The notes beneath the pieces were generated by a model. The model did no database searches, had not been told where the DNA came from, and saw nothing but the letters and a program-made list of their open reading frames with translations. A stretch of DNA of 38,521 bases from Pseudomonadota bacterium (GTDB taxonomy: Bacteria > Pseudomonadota > Alphaproteobacteria > Reyranellales > Reyranellaceae), in NCBI GenBank assembly GCA_020160955.1, contig JAIUOX010000041.1, positions 1 to 38,521 on the forward strand, written 5' to 3'. Of this stretch, positions 27,551-35,527 are shown in pieces; position 1 is the stretch's first letter; each line of letters begins with the position of its first letter. Position numbers and translations under genes: made by a program.

Positions 27551-28605
27551 GCCTTCTTCAGCATCCAGGCGTTCCACAGCTCCGCCGCCTTGGTGCCGTT
27601 CTCGGCGTACCACTCGTCGCTGATCCAGAACTGCTGGTCGATGTACTGGGTCGGCAGGTAGGGCCGCACCTTGGCGTCGACGAAGTTCAGCGATTCGAGG
27701 TTGAGGCCGGGGTAGCCGAGTTCGGAGGCATAGACCGCCTGCTGCTGCGGGACCGCCAGCTCGGCCAGCATCTTGTTGGCCCAGTAGGGGCTCTTGGCGC
27801 CACGCGGGATGGCGAAGCTGCCCTGCTTCAGGGCGCCCTCGTTCCACTCGATGGCGACCGGAGCCCCCTTCTTGATGATGTCGTAGAAGCGACCGTTCCA
27901 GCCGGTCGCCAGCACGACTTCCTTGTCGAGCAGCAACTGCGCCGGCTGCTGGCCGGTCGACCACCACACGGTGATGTGCGGCTTGATCTGGTCGAGCTTG
28001 CGGAAGCCCCGGTCGAAGTCGATCGGGTAGATCTTGTCCTTGGGCACGCCGTCGGCGAGCAGGGCGAACTCGAGGTTGTCGGTCGGATGGTTGCGCATCG
28101 AGCGCGCGCCCGGGAACTTCTTGACGTCCCACCAGTCGGCCCAGGTCTTGGGCTGGCTGCCATTCTTGAAGACGTCGGTGCGGTAGCCGATGATCGTCGT
28201 GTAGACCGAGGACGCGAAGACGTAGGGATTGCGCGCCGTCGCCGGGTACTTCGAGCGATCGACGATCTTGTCGTCGACCTTCTCCAGCAGGTTCGCCTTG
28301 CCGGCGCGGATCGCGTCCTGGCCGCCGATCTCCGTCAGGTCCCACTCGACGTTGCCCGAGTCGACCATCGCCCGGAGCTTGCCGAAATCGACCGGGCTCG
28401 TCTCGACGACGCGGATGCCGTACTTCTTCTCGAAGCCGTTGAAGAAGGCCTTGCGCATGGCGGTGCCCATCGAGCCGCCGGAATGGTTGACCACCAGCTG
28501 GGCCGGCTTGGGCGGTTCGGCCTGCGCGAAGGCGGGACCGGCGAGGGTCGCCGCAGCGGCCCCTCCCATCAGCGAGACGACCTGGCGACGACCGACGTCC
28601 TTCAT
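27547..28605 (-). CDS. potD: Polyamine-type periplasmic substrate-binding protein, PotD-like
   Basis: The product is 352 aa. The signal peptide MKDVGRRQVVSLMGGAAAATLAGPAFA (RR present, so Tat or Sec) ends near residue 28. The mature part has AQLVVNHSGGSMGTAMRKAFFNGFEKKYGIRVVE, VEWDLTEIGGQDAIRAGKANLLEKVD, and SVYTTIIGYRTDVFKNGSQPKTWADWWDVKKFPG, a type 2 binding protein of the PotD/PotF class. It captures a polyamine or similar ligand for PotABC. It is the first gene of the operon, 66 bp after the preceding lyase gene, so it may have its own promoter. Confidence 0.88.
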   Translation of the reverse strand: MKDVGRRQVVSLMGGAAAATLAGPAFAQAEPPKPAQLVVNHSGGSMGTAMRKAFFNGFEKKYGIRVVETSPVDFGKLRAMVDSGNVEWDLTEIGGQDAIRAGKANLLEKVDDKIVDRSKYPATARNPYVFASSVYTTIIGYRTDVFKNGSQPKTWADWWDVKKFPGARSMRNHPTDNLEFALLADGVPKDKIYPIDFDRGFRKLDQIKPHITVWWSTGQQPAQLLLDKEVVLATGWNGRFYDIIKKGAPVAIEWNEGALKQGSFAIPRGAKSPYWANKMLAELAVPQQQAVYASELGYPGLNLESLNFVDAKVRPYLPTQYIDQQFWISDEWYAENGTKAAELWNAWMLKKA

Positions 28606-28671
28606 GGCAGGCCCCGTTTGGCTGTTTCTCCTCGCGGACTGTAGGGGCCGTCGACGCGACTTGGCAATCTT

Positions 28672-29556
28672 CTAGGCGGCGGACTTCTTCCAGGAGGCGG
28701 CCCGCTCGAGCAGGCGGCGGGCCCGGATCACGACCGGCAGGTCGATCATGCTGCCCTCGAAGGCGACCGCGCCCTCCCCGGCCGCCACCGCGGCGTCGAA
28801 GGCGGCGATCAACCGGCGGGCGCGGTCGATCTCGGCGTCGGAGGCGCCGTATTCCTCGTTGATGATCGGCACGTGCGCGGGATGGATGCAGGACGCCGAG
28901 GTGAAACCGAGCGCCCGGCCGCGCTTCAGCCCGGCGCGGTACGAGTCGAGGTCGTCGATCTTGGCCAGCTGGCCCATCGAGCCCATCGGCAGGATGCCGG
29001 CGGCGCGGCAGGCCGCCAGCCCGTGCATCGCGAAGACGTAGTTGCTGTCGGCCGACGGGATGGCGCCGAGCTCGGTGGCCATGTCCTCGCCGCCGACCGA
29101 CATGCCGGCCATGCGCGGCTCGGCGGCGATGGCGAACAGGTGCGGCAGGGCGGCCGGCGATTCGATCAGCACCAGGAAGCGGGTGTGGCCGATCTCCATG
29201 CCGAGCACGCGCTCGCGCTCGGCCACCACCTCGGCCAGCAGCCGCACGTGTTCCGGCCCCATCACCTTGGGCAGCATCAGCGCCGCGACGCCGGGCATCA
29301 CGGCGGCAGCGATATCGGGCACCGCCAGCTCGAGCGGCCGATTGATGCGGACCGTGACATCGGCGCCCGCCTGCGCGACGCGCGGCACGGCCGCCGCCAG
29401 GGCGGCGCGCGCGGCGTCCTTGTGGGTCGGCAGGATCGAATCCTCGAGGTCGAGGATGATCGCGTCGGCGCCGCGGGTGTGGGCCTTGGCCAGGAACCGT
29501 TCCGACAGCACCGGGACGAACATCAGCGAACGCCAGGCCGGCATGGGGCGGGACAT
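28672..29556 (-). CDS. HpcH/HpaI aldolase / citrate lyase beta (CitE-like) family protein
   Basis: The product is 294 aa. A TIM-barrel lyase acting on CoA thioesters or oxoacids: RSLMFVPVLSERFLAKAHTRGADAIILDLEDSI (~8-40), VRINRPLE with the substrate Arg, LPKVMGPEHV, LIESPAALP with metal-binding Glu, and GGEDMATELG with metal-binding Asp. SASCIHPAHVPIINEEY follows at ~225. Magnesium-dependent C-C bond cleavage or condensation is expected. It sits between the Bug binding protein gene (20 bp upstream) and the pot operon. Possible true functions include malyl/citramalyl-CoA-type lyase or thioesterase. Confidence 0.9.
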   Translation of the reverse strand: MSRPMPAWRSLMFVPVLSERFLAKAHTRGADAIILDLEDSILPTHKDAARAALAAAVPRVAQAGADVTVRINRPLELAVPDIAAAVMPGVAALMLPKVMGPEHVRLLAEVVAERERVLGMEIGHTRFLVLIESPAALPHLFAIAAEPRMAGMSVGGEDMATELGAIPSADSNYVFAMHGLAACRAAGILPMGSMGQLAKIDDLDSYRAGLKRGRALGFTSASCIHPAHVPIINEEYGASDAEIDRARRLIAAFDAAVAAGEGAVAFEGSMIDLPVVIRARRLLERAASWKKSAA

Positions 29557-29576
29557 CTCTCTACTCCTCGAACTCT

Positions 29577-30542
29577 CTATTCCATCCGGATGTTGGCGTC
29601 GGCGATGACCTTCTTCCAGACCTCGGTCTCGCGCGCGATGTGCGCGGCGGCCTCGGCCTGGGTGCCGCCCAGCGTCTCCATGCCCTGCTGGGCATAGGCC
29701 GCGCGCACCTCCGGCGCGGCCAGCGCCTTGTTGAAGAGGCCGTTGAGGGCCACGACTAGGTCGGGCGGCGTCTTCGACGACACCACGACGCAGTACCAGT
29801 TGGTCGCGGCGTAGCCCGGGAAGCCCTGCTCGGCGATCGTCGGGATGTCGGGATCGAACGGCGAGCGCTTGGGCCCGGTGACGGCGAGGGCGCGGATGCG
29901 GCCCTCGCGCATGAACCCGGTCGAGGTCGGCGCGCTGGCGATCAGCGACGGCACGTGGCCCGCCACGAGGTCGTTCATCGCCGGGCCGCCGCCGCGGAAC
30001 GGCACGTGGTTGAGCCGCGCGCCGCTGCGGGCCTTCAGCAGTTCGCCGGCGAGATGACCGGCGCCGCCGACGCCGGAGGTACCGTAATCCATGCCCTCGG
30101 GGCGCTTGGCGAGCACGAGGTACTCGGCCAGCGATTTGGCCGGCACGCTGGGATGGACCACCAGCACGTTCGAGAAATCGACCGCGAGGCAGACCGGCGC
30201 GATGTCGGTCTGCGGGTCGTAGCCGACATCCTTCATGGCGTAGGGATTGACCGCCAGCATGCCGACGTTGGCCAGCAGGATGGTGTGGCCGTCGGCCGGC
30301 GCGCGCAGCGCCTCGCGCGTGGCGACGTTGCCGCCAGCCCCCGGCTTGTTGTCGACCAGCACCGACAGGCCGCCGCGCGTCAGCTCCTGCGCCAGCACGC
30401 GGGCCACGATGTCGCCGCCACCGCCGGCGGCGAAGCCGACGATCAGGCGAACCTGCTTCGACGGGAAGGATTGCGCCCGGCTCGCCTGCGGCAGCACGCT
30501 GGCCGCCGCGACAGTGCCGATCAGCGAACGACGGCTGATCAC
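29577..30542 (-). CDS. Bug/TctC-type periplasmic carboxylate-binding protein
   Basis: The product is 321 aa. The GTG at 30542 follows GGGAGGCATCAAG, which decides the start. The signal ISRRSLIGTVAAASVLPQASRAQ carries twin arginines. The mature part has the Bug pattern: FPSKQVRLIVGFAAGGGGDIVARVLAQELT, VDNKPGAGGNVATREALRAPADGHTILLANVGMLAVNP, and GMDYGTSGVGGAGHLAGELL. Members bind carboxylates for tripartite tricarboxylate transporters. No TctA/TctB genes are in the window, as is common for orphan Bug proteins. It is likely cotranscribed with the CitE-like gene. Confidence 0.92.
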   Translation of the reverse strand: MISRRSLIGTVAAASVLPQASRAQSFPSKQVRLIVGFAAGGGGDIVARVLAQELTRGGLSVLVDNKPGAGGNVATREALRAPADGHTILLANVGMLAVNPYAMKDVGYDPQTDIAPVCLAVDFSNVLVVHPSVPAKSLAEYLVLAKRPEGMDYGTSGVGGAGHLAGELLKARSGARLNHVPFRGGGPAMNDLVAGHVPSLIASAPTSTGFMREGRIRALAVTGPKRSPFDPDIPTIAEQGFPGYAATNWYCVVVSSKTPPDLVVALNGLFNKALAAPEVRAAYAQQGMETLGGTQAEAAAHIARETEVWKKVIADANIRME

Positions 30543-30627
30543 CTTGATGCCTCCCAAGTCTCGACGTCTCTCCCCGGCCCGGAGGCTACATCGAGCCCTG
30601 CCTTCTGGCCATCCTTTCGGGAGCGTT

Positions 30628-30638
30628 GATGCTATAGG
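30628..30638 (+). promoter_or_regulatory. Candidate -10 of the permease gene
   Basis: ATGCTATAGGT holds an extended -10 (TG-CTATAG) about 40 bp before the GTG at 30676. It is the most A/T-rich spot in the 133-bp gap between the divergent Bug and permease genes. A clear -35 was not identified. Confidence 0.35.
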
Positions 30639-30675
30639 TGAGGGAGCGTCGACCGACCGTTCGAGGAGCCTCGTC

Positions 30676-31908
30676 GTGGCCATCACCCTGGGCATCTTCC
30701 TCGCGACCTACCTCGCGATGGCACTCGGCCGCCTGCCGGGCTTCCGCGTCGACCGCACCGGCGCCGCCCTGCTGGGCGGAATCGCCATGCTGGTGTTCGG
30801 CAAGATCAGCAGCCAGGCCGCGTGGGCGGCGATCGACTTTCCGACCATCGCCCTGCTGTTCGGCCTGATGATCGTGTCGGGCGCCTTCTCGGTGTCGGGC
30901 TTCTACGCCTGGGTGGCCGTCCGCGCCGCCACGCTCGACCTCAGCCCGCGGGCCCTGCTGGCGGTCATGATCGTGACGTCTGGCGTGTTGTCGTCGCTGC
31001 TGACCAACGACGTCGTCGTGGTCGCCATGGTGCCGTTGCTGGTCAGCCTCTGCCAGGCCCGCGGACTGAACCCGACGCCGTTCCTGCTGGGTTTCGCCTT
31101 TGCCGCCAACGCCGGCTCGGCCGGCACGATCATCGGCAGTCCGCAGAACATGATCATCGCCGAGGGGCTGCACCTGTCGTTCGTCGGCTTCATGAAAGGC
31201 GCGCTGGTCCCCGCCATCCTGTCGCTGCCGGTGATCTGGGCCGTGCTGATCGTGCTGTACCGGCATCGCTGGCAGGCCAACGGCGGGCCGGCCGGCGCGG
31301 CCGGTCCGGCGGAGGCGCCGCCGCCGCTCGACATGGCCGAGACCGCCAAGGCCGCGCTGGTCACGGTCGCCGTGGTCGCGGCCTTCAGCCTGACCGATTG
31401 GCCCCGTCACCTCGTGGCGCTGGCGGCGGCCGCGGTACTGCTGCTCAACCGGCGCATCGCCGCGTCCAACGTGATGAAGCACGTCGACGGCGACCTGCTG
31501 ATCCTGCTCGGCGGGCTGTTCGTCGTGAACGCGGCTTTCGCCACCACCGGCCTGCCGCAGCGCGCGATGACCGACCTGGTCGCGGCCGGCGTCGACCTGC
31601 TGCACCCGATGACGCTGCTGGTCGTGATCGGCGTGCTGAGCGACATCGTCGGCAACAACCCGGCCGTCATGCTGGTGGTGCCCTACGTCACCAGCGCCAA
31701 CCCGGAACTGGCCGGCGCCGCGTTGGCGCTGGGCACCGGCCTGGCCAGCAACGTGGTGGTGTTCGGCAGCCTGGCCGGCATCATCGCCTCCGAGGAAGCC
31801 GCCAAGGCCGGCGCGCCGATCTCGCTGTCGGAATTCTCGATCGCCGGCCTGCCGGTGTCGCTGGCGACGATGGCGATCGCCGCCGCCTGGCTGCTGATCC
31901 TGGCCTGA
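30676..31908 (+). CDS. SLC13/ArsB-NhaD-type ion transporter permease
   Basis: The product is 410 aa. The GTG at 30676 follows GAGGAGCC. About 11-12 membrane helices and the two symmetrical motifs of the ion transporter superfamily: SGVLSSLLTNDVVVVAMVPLL (~105-125) and GVLSDIVGNNPAVMLVVPYV (~320-340). NAGSAGTIIGSPQNMI lies between them. It would move anions (dicarboxylates, arsenite, sulfate) or Na+/H+ across the inner membrane. The substrate is not readable. It is divergent from the Bug gene; a promoter-like ATGCTATAGGT lies upstream. Confidence 0.88.
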   Translation: MAITLGIFLATYLAMALGRLPGFRVDRTGAALLGGIAMLVFGKISSQAAWAAIDFPTIALLFGLMIVSGAFSVSGFYAWVAVRAATLDLSPRALLAVMIVTSGVLSSLLTNDVVVVAMVPLLVSLCQARGLNPTPFLLGFAFAANAGSAGTIIGSPQNMIIAEGLHLSFVGFMKGALVPAILSLPVIWAVLIVLYRHRWQANGGPAGAAGPAEAPPPLDMAETAKAALVTVAVVAAFSLTDWPRHLVALAAAAVLLLNRRIAASNVMKHVDGDLLILLGGLFVVNAAFATTGLPQRAMTDLVAAGVDLLHPMTLLVVIGVLSDIVGNNPAVMLVVPYVTSANPELAGAALALGTGLASNVVVFGSLAGIIASEEAAKAGAPISLSEFSIAGLPVSLATMAIAAAWLLILA

Positions 31909-31963
31909 TCCGTCGATCCGCGCGCCGCGTAAGACCCCGTCGAAGGGACACGCGACGCCGAGC

Positions 31964-32026
31964 ATGCCGGAACCGACCGCCAACGCCGCCATCTTCGTGA
32001 CCTGCGTCACGTTCAACCTGGGCTGA
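31964..32026 (+). CDS. Possible 20-residue leader peptide overlapping the SDR start
   Basis: The frame starting at ATG 31964 encodes MPEPTANAAIFVTCVTFNLG and stops with TGA whose final A is the first base of the next gene's ATG (TGATG), the arrangement used for translational coupling. The ribosome site is weak: GAAGGGACA is about 15 bases upstream. No family is recognised. It may be fortuitous, but nearly all third positions are G or C as in the neighbouring genes. Confidence 0.25.
   Translation: MPEPTANAAIFVTCVTFNLG
31996..32011. promoter_or_regulatory. Perfect CRP-like palindrome upstream of the SDR gene
   Basis: CGTGACCTGCGTCACG has perfect 6-base arms around a CTGC centre and contains GTGA-N6-TCAC, the core of CRP-type sites. 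It is centred about 22 bp before the ATG at 32026, a position more suitable for repression, or as an mRNA hairpin, than for activation. It lies within the possible leader peptide frame. Confidence 0.4.
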
Positions 32027-32721
32027 TGGTCGCGTCGTTCGACCGGGCCGGGGTCGCCGTCGTGTTCGGCGCGACCGGCGGCATCGGCGCGGCGCTGGTC
32101 GCCGCGCTCGAGCAGGCCGGTCACTTCCGCGCCGTTCTCGGCTTCGGCCGCGCCACCGATCCGGCGATCGACCTCGCCGACGAGGCGAGCCTGGCCCGCG
32201 CCGTCGACCACGCCACCGCGGCGGGCGAAATCCGGCTGGCGCTCGACGCCACCGGCTGGCTGGGCGCTCAGCCGGAGAAGAGCTGGCGCGACCTCGACGC
32301 GGCGACGCTGGCCCGCGCCTTCGCCGTCAACGCGATCGGTCCGGCACTCCTGATGAAGCACCTGCTGCCGCGCCTGCCGCGCAGCGGCAAGGCGGCCTTC
32401 GCCACGCTGTCGGCACGGGTCGGCTCGATCGGCGACAACCGGCTGGGCGGCTGGTACGCCTACCGGGCATCGAAGGCGGCGCTGAACCAGCTGGTGCGCA
32501 CCGCCTCGATCGAGTTGGCGCGCCGCGCGCCGCAAGCCCTCTGCGTGGCGCTGCACCCCGGCACCGTCGCCACCCCGCTCTCGGCCCCCTTCACGCGCAC
32601 CGGCGCCGAGGTCCACGCCCCGGCCGACGCGGCGCGCCACCTGCTGGCCGTGCTGGACGGTCTCGCGCCGGGCGACAGCGGCGGCTTCTTCGACTGGCGC
32701 GGTGCGCCGGTCCCGTGGTGA
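32026..32721 (+). CDS. Short-chain dehydrogenase/reductase (SDR)
   Basis: The product is 231 aa. NAD(P)-binding TGxxGIG motif in VVFGATGGIGAALVAALEQAG (~11-31), ALDATGWLG (~75) near the NAG position, and catalytic Y146 and K150 in YRASK, with an upstream Ser in ATLSARVGS. PQALCVALHPGTVATPLSAPF follows. This is a compact SDR similar to those of the CsgA/YciK-like group, often annotated simply as SDR. It reduces or oxidises a carbonyl/hydroxyl with NAD(P)H. It precedes the DUF2256-photolyase pair by 4 bp, so it is probably in the same transcript. Confidence 0.92.
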   Translation: MVASFDRAGVAVVFGATGGIGAALVAALEQAGHFRAVLGFGRATDPAIDLADEASLARAVDHATAAGEIRLALDATGWLGAQPEKSWRDLDAATLARAFAVNAIGPALLMKHLLPRLPRSGKAAFATLSARVGSIGDNRLGGWYAYRASKAALNQLVRTASIELARRAPQALCVALHPGTVATPLSAPFTRTGAEVHAPADAARHLLAVLDGLAPGDSGGFFDWRGAPVPW

Positions 32722-32725
32722 GTCC

Positions 32726-32896
32726 ATGGCGAAGATGCGCAAGAAGGCCGACCTGCCGACCAAGGCCTGCGCCGCCTGCCAGCGGCCCTTCGCGTGGCGG
32801 CGCAAGTGGGCGCGCGACTGGGAGTCCGTGAAGTACTGCTCCGACCGCTGCCGCGGCGCGGCGCGCAAGGCGCCGGCGACGGCGGTCGCGCGATGA
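32726..32896 (+). CDS. DUF2256 small zinc-ribbon-like protein
   Basis: The product is 56 aa. The start ATG at 32726 lies 4 bp after the SDR stop. Four cysteines (C15, C18, C38, C42; C-x2-C...C-x3-C) suggest a zinc site; the family pattern CxxCxRPFxWRRKWxxxWxxVKYCSxRC is clear. It is strongly basic. DUF2256 genes are often found next to cryptochrome/photolyase-related genes, as here, where the next start overlaps its stop (ATGA). Function is unknown; a nucleic-acid or partner-binding role with the photolyase is an inference. Confidence 0.88.
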   Translation: MAKMRKKADLPTKACAACQRPFAWRRKWARDWESVKYCSDRCRGAARKAPATAVAR

Positions 32897-34413
32897 GCGT
32901 CCTGCGCGTCGTCCTCGGCGACCAGCTCTCCGCGGACCTGCCGACGCTGGCCGATCTCGATCGCGAGCACGACGTCGTGCTGATGATGGAGGTCGCGCAG
33001 GAAGCGACCTACGTCCGCCATCACAAGCAGAAGCTGGTCCTGTTCCTGTCGGCGATGCGGCACTTCGCGGCCGACCTGGCGGCGGCCGGGATCCGCGTCG
33101 ACTACGTGCGGCTCGACGATCCCGCCAACACGGGCAGCTTCGATGGCGAGGTGGCCCGCGCCCTGCAGCGGCACCGGGTCGAGAGGGTCGTCGTCACCGA
33201 GCCCGGCGAATGGCGGGTGCAGCAGGCCATCGAGACCTGGTCGACCCGGCTGGGGCGACCGGTCGAGATCCGGGCCGACACGCGCTTCTACGCCAGCCGC
33301 GCCCGTTTCGAGAAATGGGCCCGCGGCCGCCGTACCTGGCGGCTCGAACACTTCTATCGCGAGCTGCGTCGCGAGCACGGCGTGCTGATGGACGGCGACC
33401 AGCCGGCCGGCGGCGCCTGGAACTTCGACCCGGAGAACCGCAAGCGGCTGCCGCCGGACCTGCCCGTGCCGACGCGGCGCCGCTTCGCGCCGGACGCCGT
33501 GACGCGGGAGGTGATGGCGCTGGTCGAGGCGCGCTTTCCCGACCACTTCGGCACCCTCGACGCGTTCGGCTGGCCGGTCACGCGCACCGAGGCGCTCGCG
33601 GCGCTCGCCGACTTCGTCGACTCCGCGTTGCCGCGGTTCGGCGACTACCAGGACGCGATGAAGGCCGGGGCTCCCTTCCTGTTCCACTCGCTGCTGGCGC
33701 CGGCGCTGAACCTCGGCCTGCTCTCGGCACGCGAGGTCTGCGCCGCCGCCGAGACGGCGTGGCGCGACGGCCGCGCGCCGATCAACGCCGTCGAGGGCTT
33801 CGTGCGGCAGATCCTCGGCTGGCGGGAATACGTGCGCGGCGTCTACTGGACCCTGATGCCGGACTACGCCGCGTCCAACCGCCTGAATGCCTCGCGCCCC
33901 CTGCCCGACTTCTACTGGACCGGCGACACCGACATGCGCTGCGTCGCCCAGGCCGTCGCGATGACCTGCGACCACGCCTACTCGCATCACATCCAGCGCC
34001 TGATGGTGACCGGCAACTTCGCGCTGCTGGCGGGTGTCGCGCCCGAACAGATCGAGCGCTGGTACCTCGCGGTCTACGCCGATGCGCTGGAGTGGGTCGA
34101 GATGCCCAACACGCTCGGCATGGCGACCTTCGCCGACGGCGGCCGCATGGCGTCGAAGCCCTACGCCGCGTCGGGTGCCTACATCGACCGCATGTCCGAC
34201 TTCTGCCGCGGCTGCGCCTACGACGTGAAGCAGAAGACAGGCCCGAAGGCCTGTCCGTTCAATCGCCTCTACTGGGCGTTCCTGATCCGCAACCGCGGGG
34301 TGCTCGAAGGCAACCCGCGGCTGGCCATGCCCTATCGCACGCTGGCCGCCTGGTCGAAGGAACGCCAGGCGGCCTGCCTCGCCGAGGCCGATTCCGTGCT
34401 CGAGGGCCTCTAG
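32893..34413 (+). CDS. phrB: FeS cryptochrome/(6-4) photolyase family protein (PhrB-like)
   Basis: The product is 506 aa. The ATG at 32893 overlaps the DUF2256 stop. The N-terminal Rossmann domain begins VLRVVLGDQLSADLPTL. The helical FAD domain contains FGDYQDAMKAGAPFLFHSLLAPALNLGLLSARE, RQILGWREYVRGVYW and TCDHAYSHHIQRLMVTGNFALLAG. Four cysteines fall at 350, 438, 441 and 454, the same positions I recall for the [4Fe-4S] ligands of Agrobacterium PhrB. So an FeS-containing photolyase that repairs (6-4) photoproducts using blue light is the best call; a photoreceptor role is possible. Its stop overlaps that of the convergent BKACE gene in CTAG. Confidence 0.93.
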   Translation: MSVLRVVLGDQLSADLPTLADLDREHDVVLMMEVAQEATYVRHHKQKLVLFLSAMRHFAADLAAAGIRVDYVRLDDPANTGSFDGEVARALQRHRVERVVVTEPGEWRVQQAIETWSTRLGRPVEIRADTRFYASRARFEKWARGRRTWRLEHFYRELRREHGVLMDGDQPAGGAWNFDPENRKRLPPDLPVPTRRRFAPDAVTREVMALVEARFPDHFGTLDAFGWPVTRTEALAALADFVDSALPRFGDYQDAMKAGAPFLFHSLLAPALNLGLLSAREVCAAAETAWRDGRAPINAVEGFVRQILGWREYVRGVYWTLMPDYAASNRLNASRPLPDFYWTGDTDMRCVAQAVAMTCDHAYSHHIQRLMVTGNFALLAGVAPEQIERWYLAVYADALEWVEMPNTLGMATFADGGRMASKPYAASGAYIDRMSDFCRGCAYDVKQKTGPKACPFNRLYWAFLIRNRGVLEGNPRLAMPYRTLAAWSKERQAACLAEADSVLEGL

Positions 34414-35492
34414 GCCGCGCGGCGCACCGGCTTGGTCGATGCCGGCACCGCCAGCGGCACGCCGCGCTCGCCGGGGCGGCGGTTTGGCGCCCAGCCCAGC
34501 TTCGCCAGCGTCTCGTCGACGGTCTTGTACTGCGTGCCGATCTGGTAGATGCGATGCGCATCCTCACCCGAGGCGACCTCGCGGTGCAGCTCGCGCGAGA
34601 TACGGACCATCTGCTCGACCTGCTGCACCGAGGTGATGCGCTCGCCCTTGCGGCCCCACAGGTTGTCCTCGATGCCGACCCGCACGTGCAGGCCCATGGC
34701 GATCGCCATGGTGTTGATCGGCAGGACGTTGCGCATCAGGGCCTCGAGCGTCAGCACGGCACCGTCCGGCACGCGGCGGATGAACTCCATCATGTTGTAC
34801 GGGCTCGGACCGTCGGCGCCGCCGCCGATCGCCACCCAGTTCAGCACCAGCGGGCCCTTGTAGACGCCGCGGCGGACCAGGCGCTCGACGGTTTCGAGCT
34901 GGCCCGCGTCGCCCAGCATGAAGTGGACCTGGATGCCCGCCGCCTGCAGGCGCTTCAGGTGCTCCTCGACGAAAGCCGGACCCGACGGGATCCACATCTC
35001 GCGGAACGCTTCCTGGTACGGCGGCAGGGCGAGCGAGGTGCCGGCCACGTCGTCGGCGGTCAGCAGCTCGCAGACGTTCATCTGGTTGGTGTTGATGGCG
35101 ATCGTCACCTGGTCCGGCTTGGGATCCAGCTCGGCCAGCATGTGGCGGGTATCGTCGTTCAGCCACTTCGCCTCGGCGCCCTCGCTCTCCGGCGCGAAGG
35201 AGATCGAGCCGCCGACCTGCAGCACCATCTTCGGCACCGCGGCGCGCAGCCGGGCCAGCATCTCGTTGAACATCGACAGGCGCTTGGAGCCCTTGCCATC
35301 GGCCTCGCGGCAATGGACGTGCAGCACCGAGGCGCCGGCGTTGTAGCAGTCGACCGCCTTCTGGACCTGCTCGTCCATGGTCACCGGGATGTCGTCGGAA
35401 TCGCCCGGCAGGAACTCGGGGCCGTAGGGTGCGACCTGGATGACCAGCTTCTCCTGGTTCTCGGGCAGCAGCGAATCGTCGAGGAAGTTCAT
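34410..35492 (-). CDS. 3-keto-5-aminohexanoate cleavage-type enzyme (BKACE, DUF849)
   Basis: The product is 360 aa, longer than the usual ~270-310 of the family. It is a Zn-dependent TIM barrel that condenses a beta-keto acid with acetyl-CoA. Zinc ligands H58 and H60 (LHVHCRE) and E275 (GIEDN) are visible; the strand motif GGSISFA and the late region RVGIEDNLWGRKGERITS are present. Substrates in this family vary widely (BKACE), so the specific keto acid is unknown. ATG at 35492 after AGGAGACAACC. It is the third gene of the MFS-CMD-BKACE operon, 35 bp after the carboxymuconolactone decarboxylase family gene. Confidence 0.92.
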   Translation of the reverse strand: MNFLDDSLLPENQEKLVIQVAPYGPEFLPGDSDDIPVTMDEQVQKAVDCYNAGASVLHVHCREADGKGSKRLSMFNEMLARLRAAVPKMVLQVGGSISFAPESEGAEAKWLNDDTRHMLAELDPKPDQVTIAINTNQMNVCELLTADDVAGTSLALPPYQEAFREMWIPSGPAFVEEHLKRLQAAGIQVHFMLGDAGQLETVERLVRRGVYKGPLVLNWVAIGGGADGPSPYNMMEFIRRVPDGAVLTLEALMRNVLPINTMAIAMGLHVRVGIEDNLWGRKGERITSVQQVEQMVRISRELHREVASGEDAHRIYQIGTQYKTVDETLAKLGWAPNRRPGERGVPLAVPASTKPVRRAA

Positions 35493-35527
35493 GGTTGTCT
35501 CCTGTGTCTTTCGGGAACGGGACGGGG

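Noticed and set aside
30586..33990. Very long minus-strand open frame (over 1100 codons)
   Set aside because: It runs antisense to the permease, SDR, DUF2256 and photolyase genes, has the low-complexity Arg/Gly/His/Gln composition of a G+C-rich shadow frame, and shows no domain.
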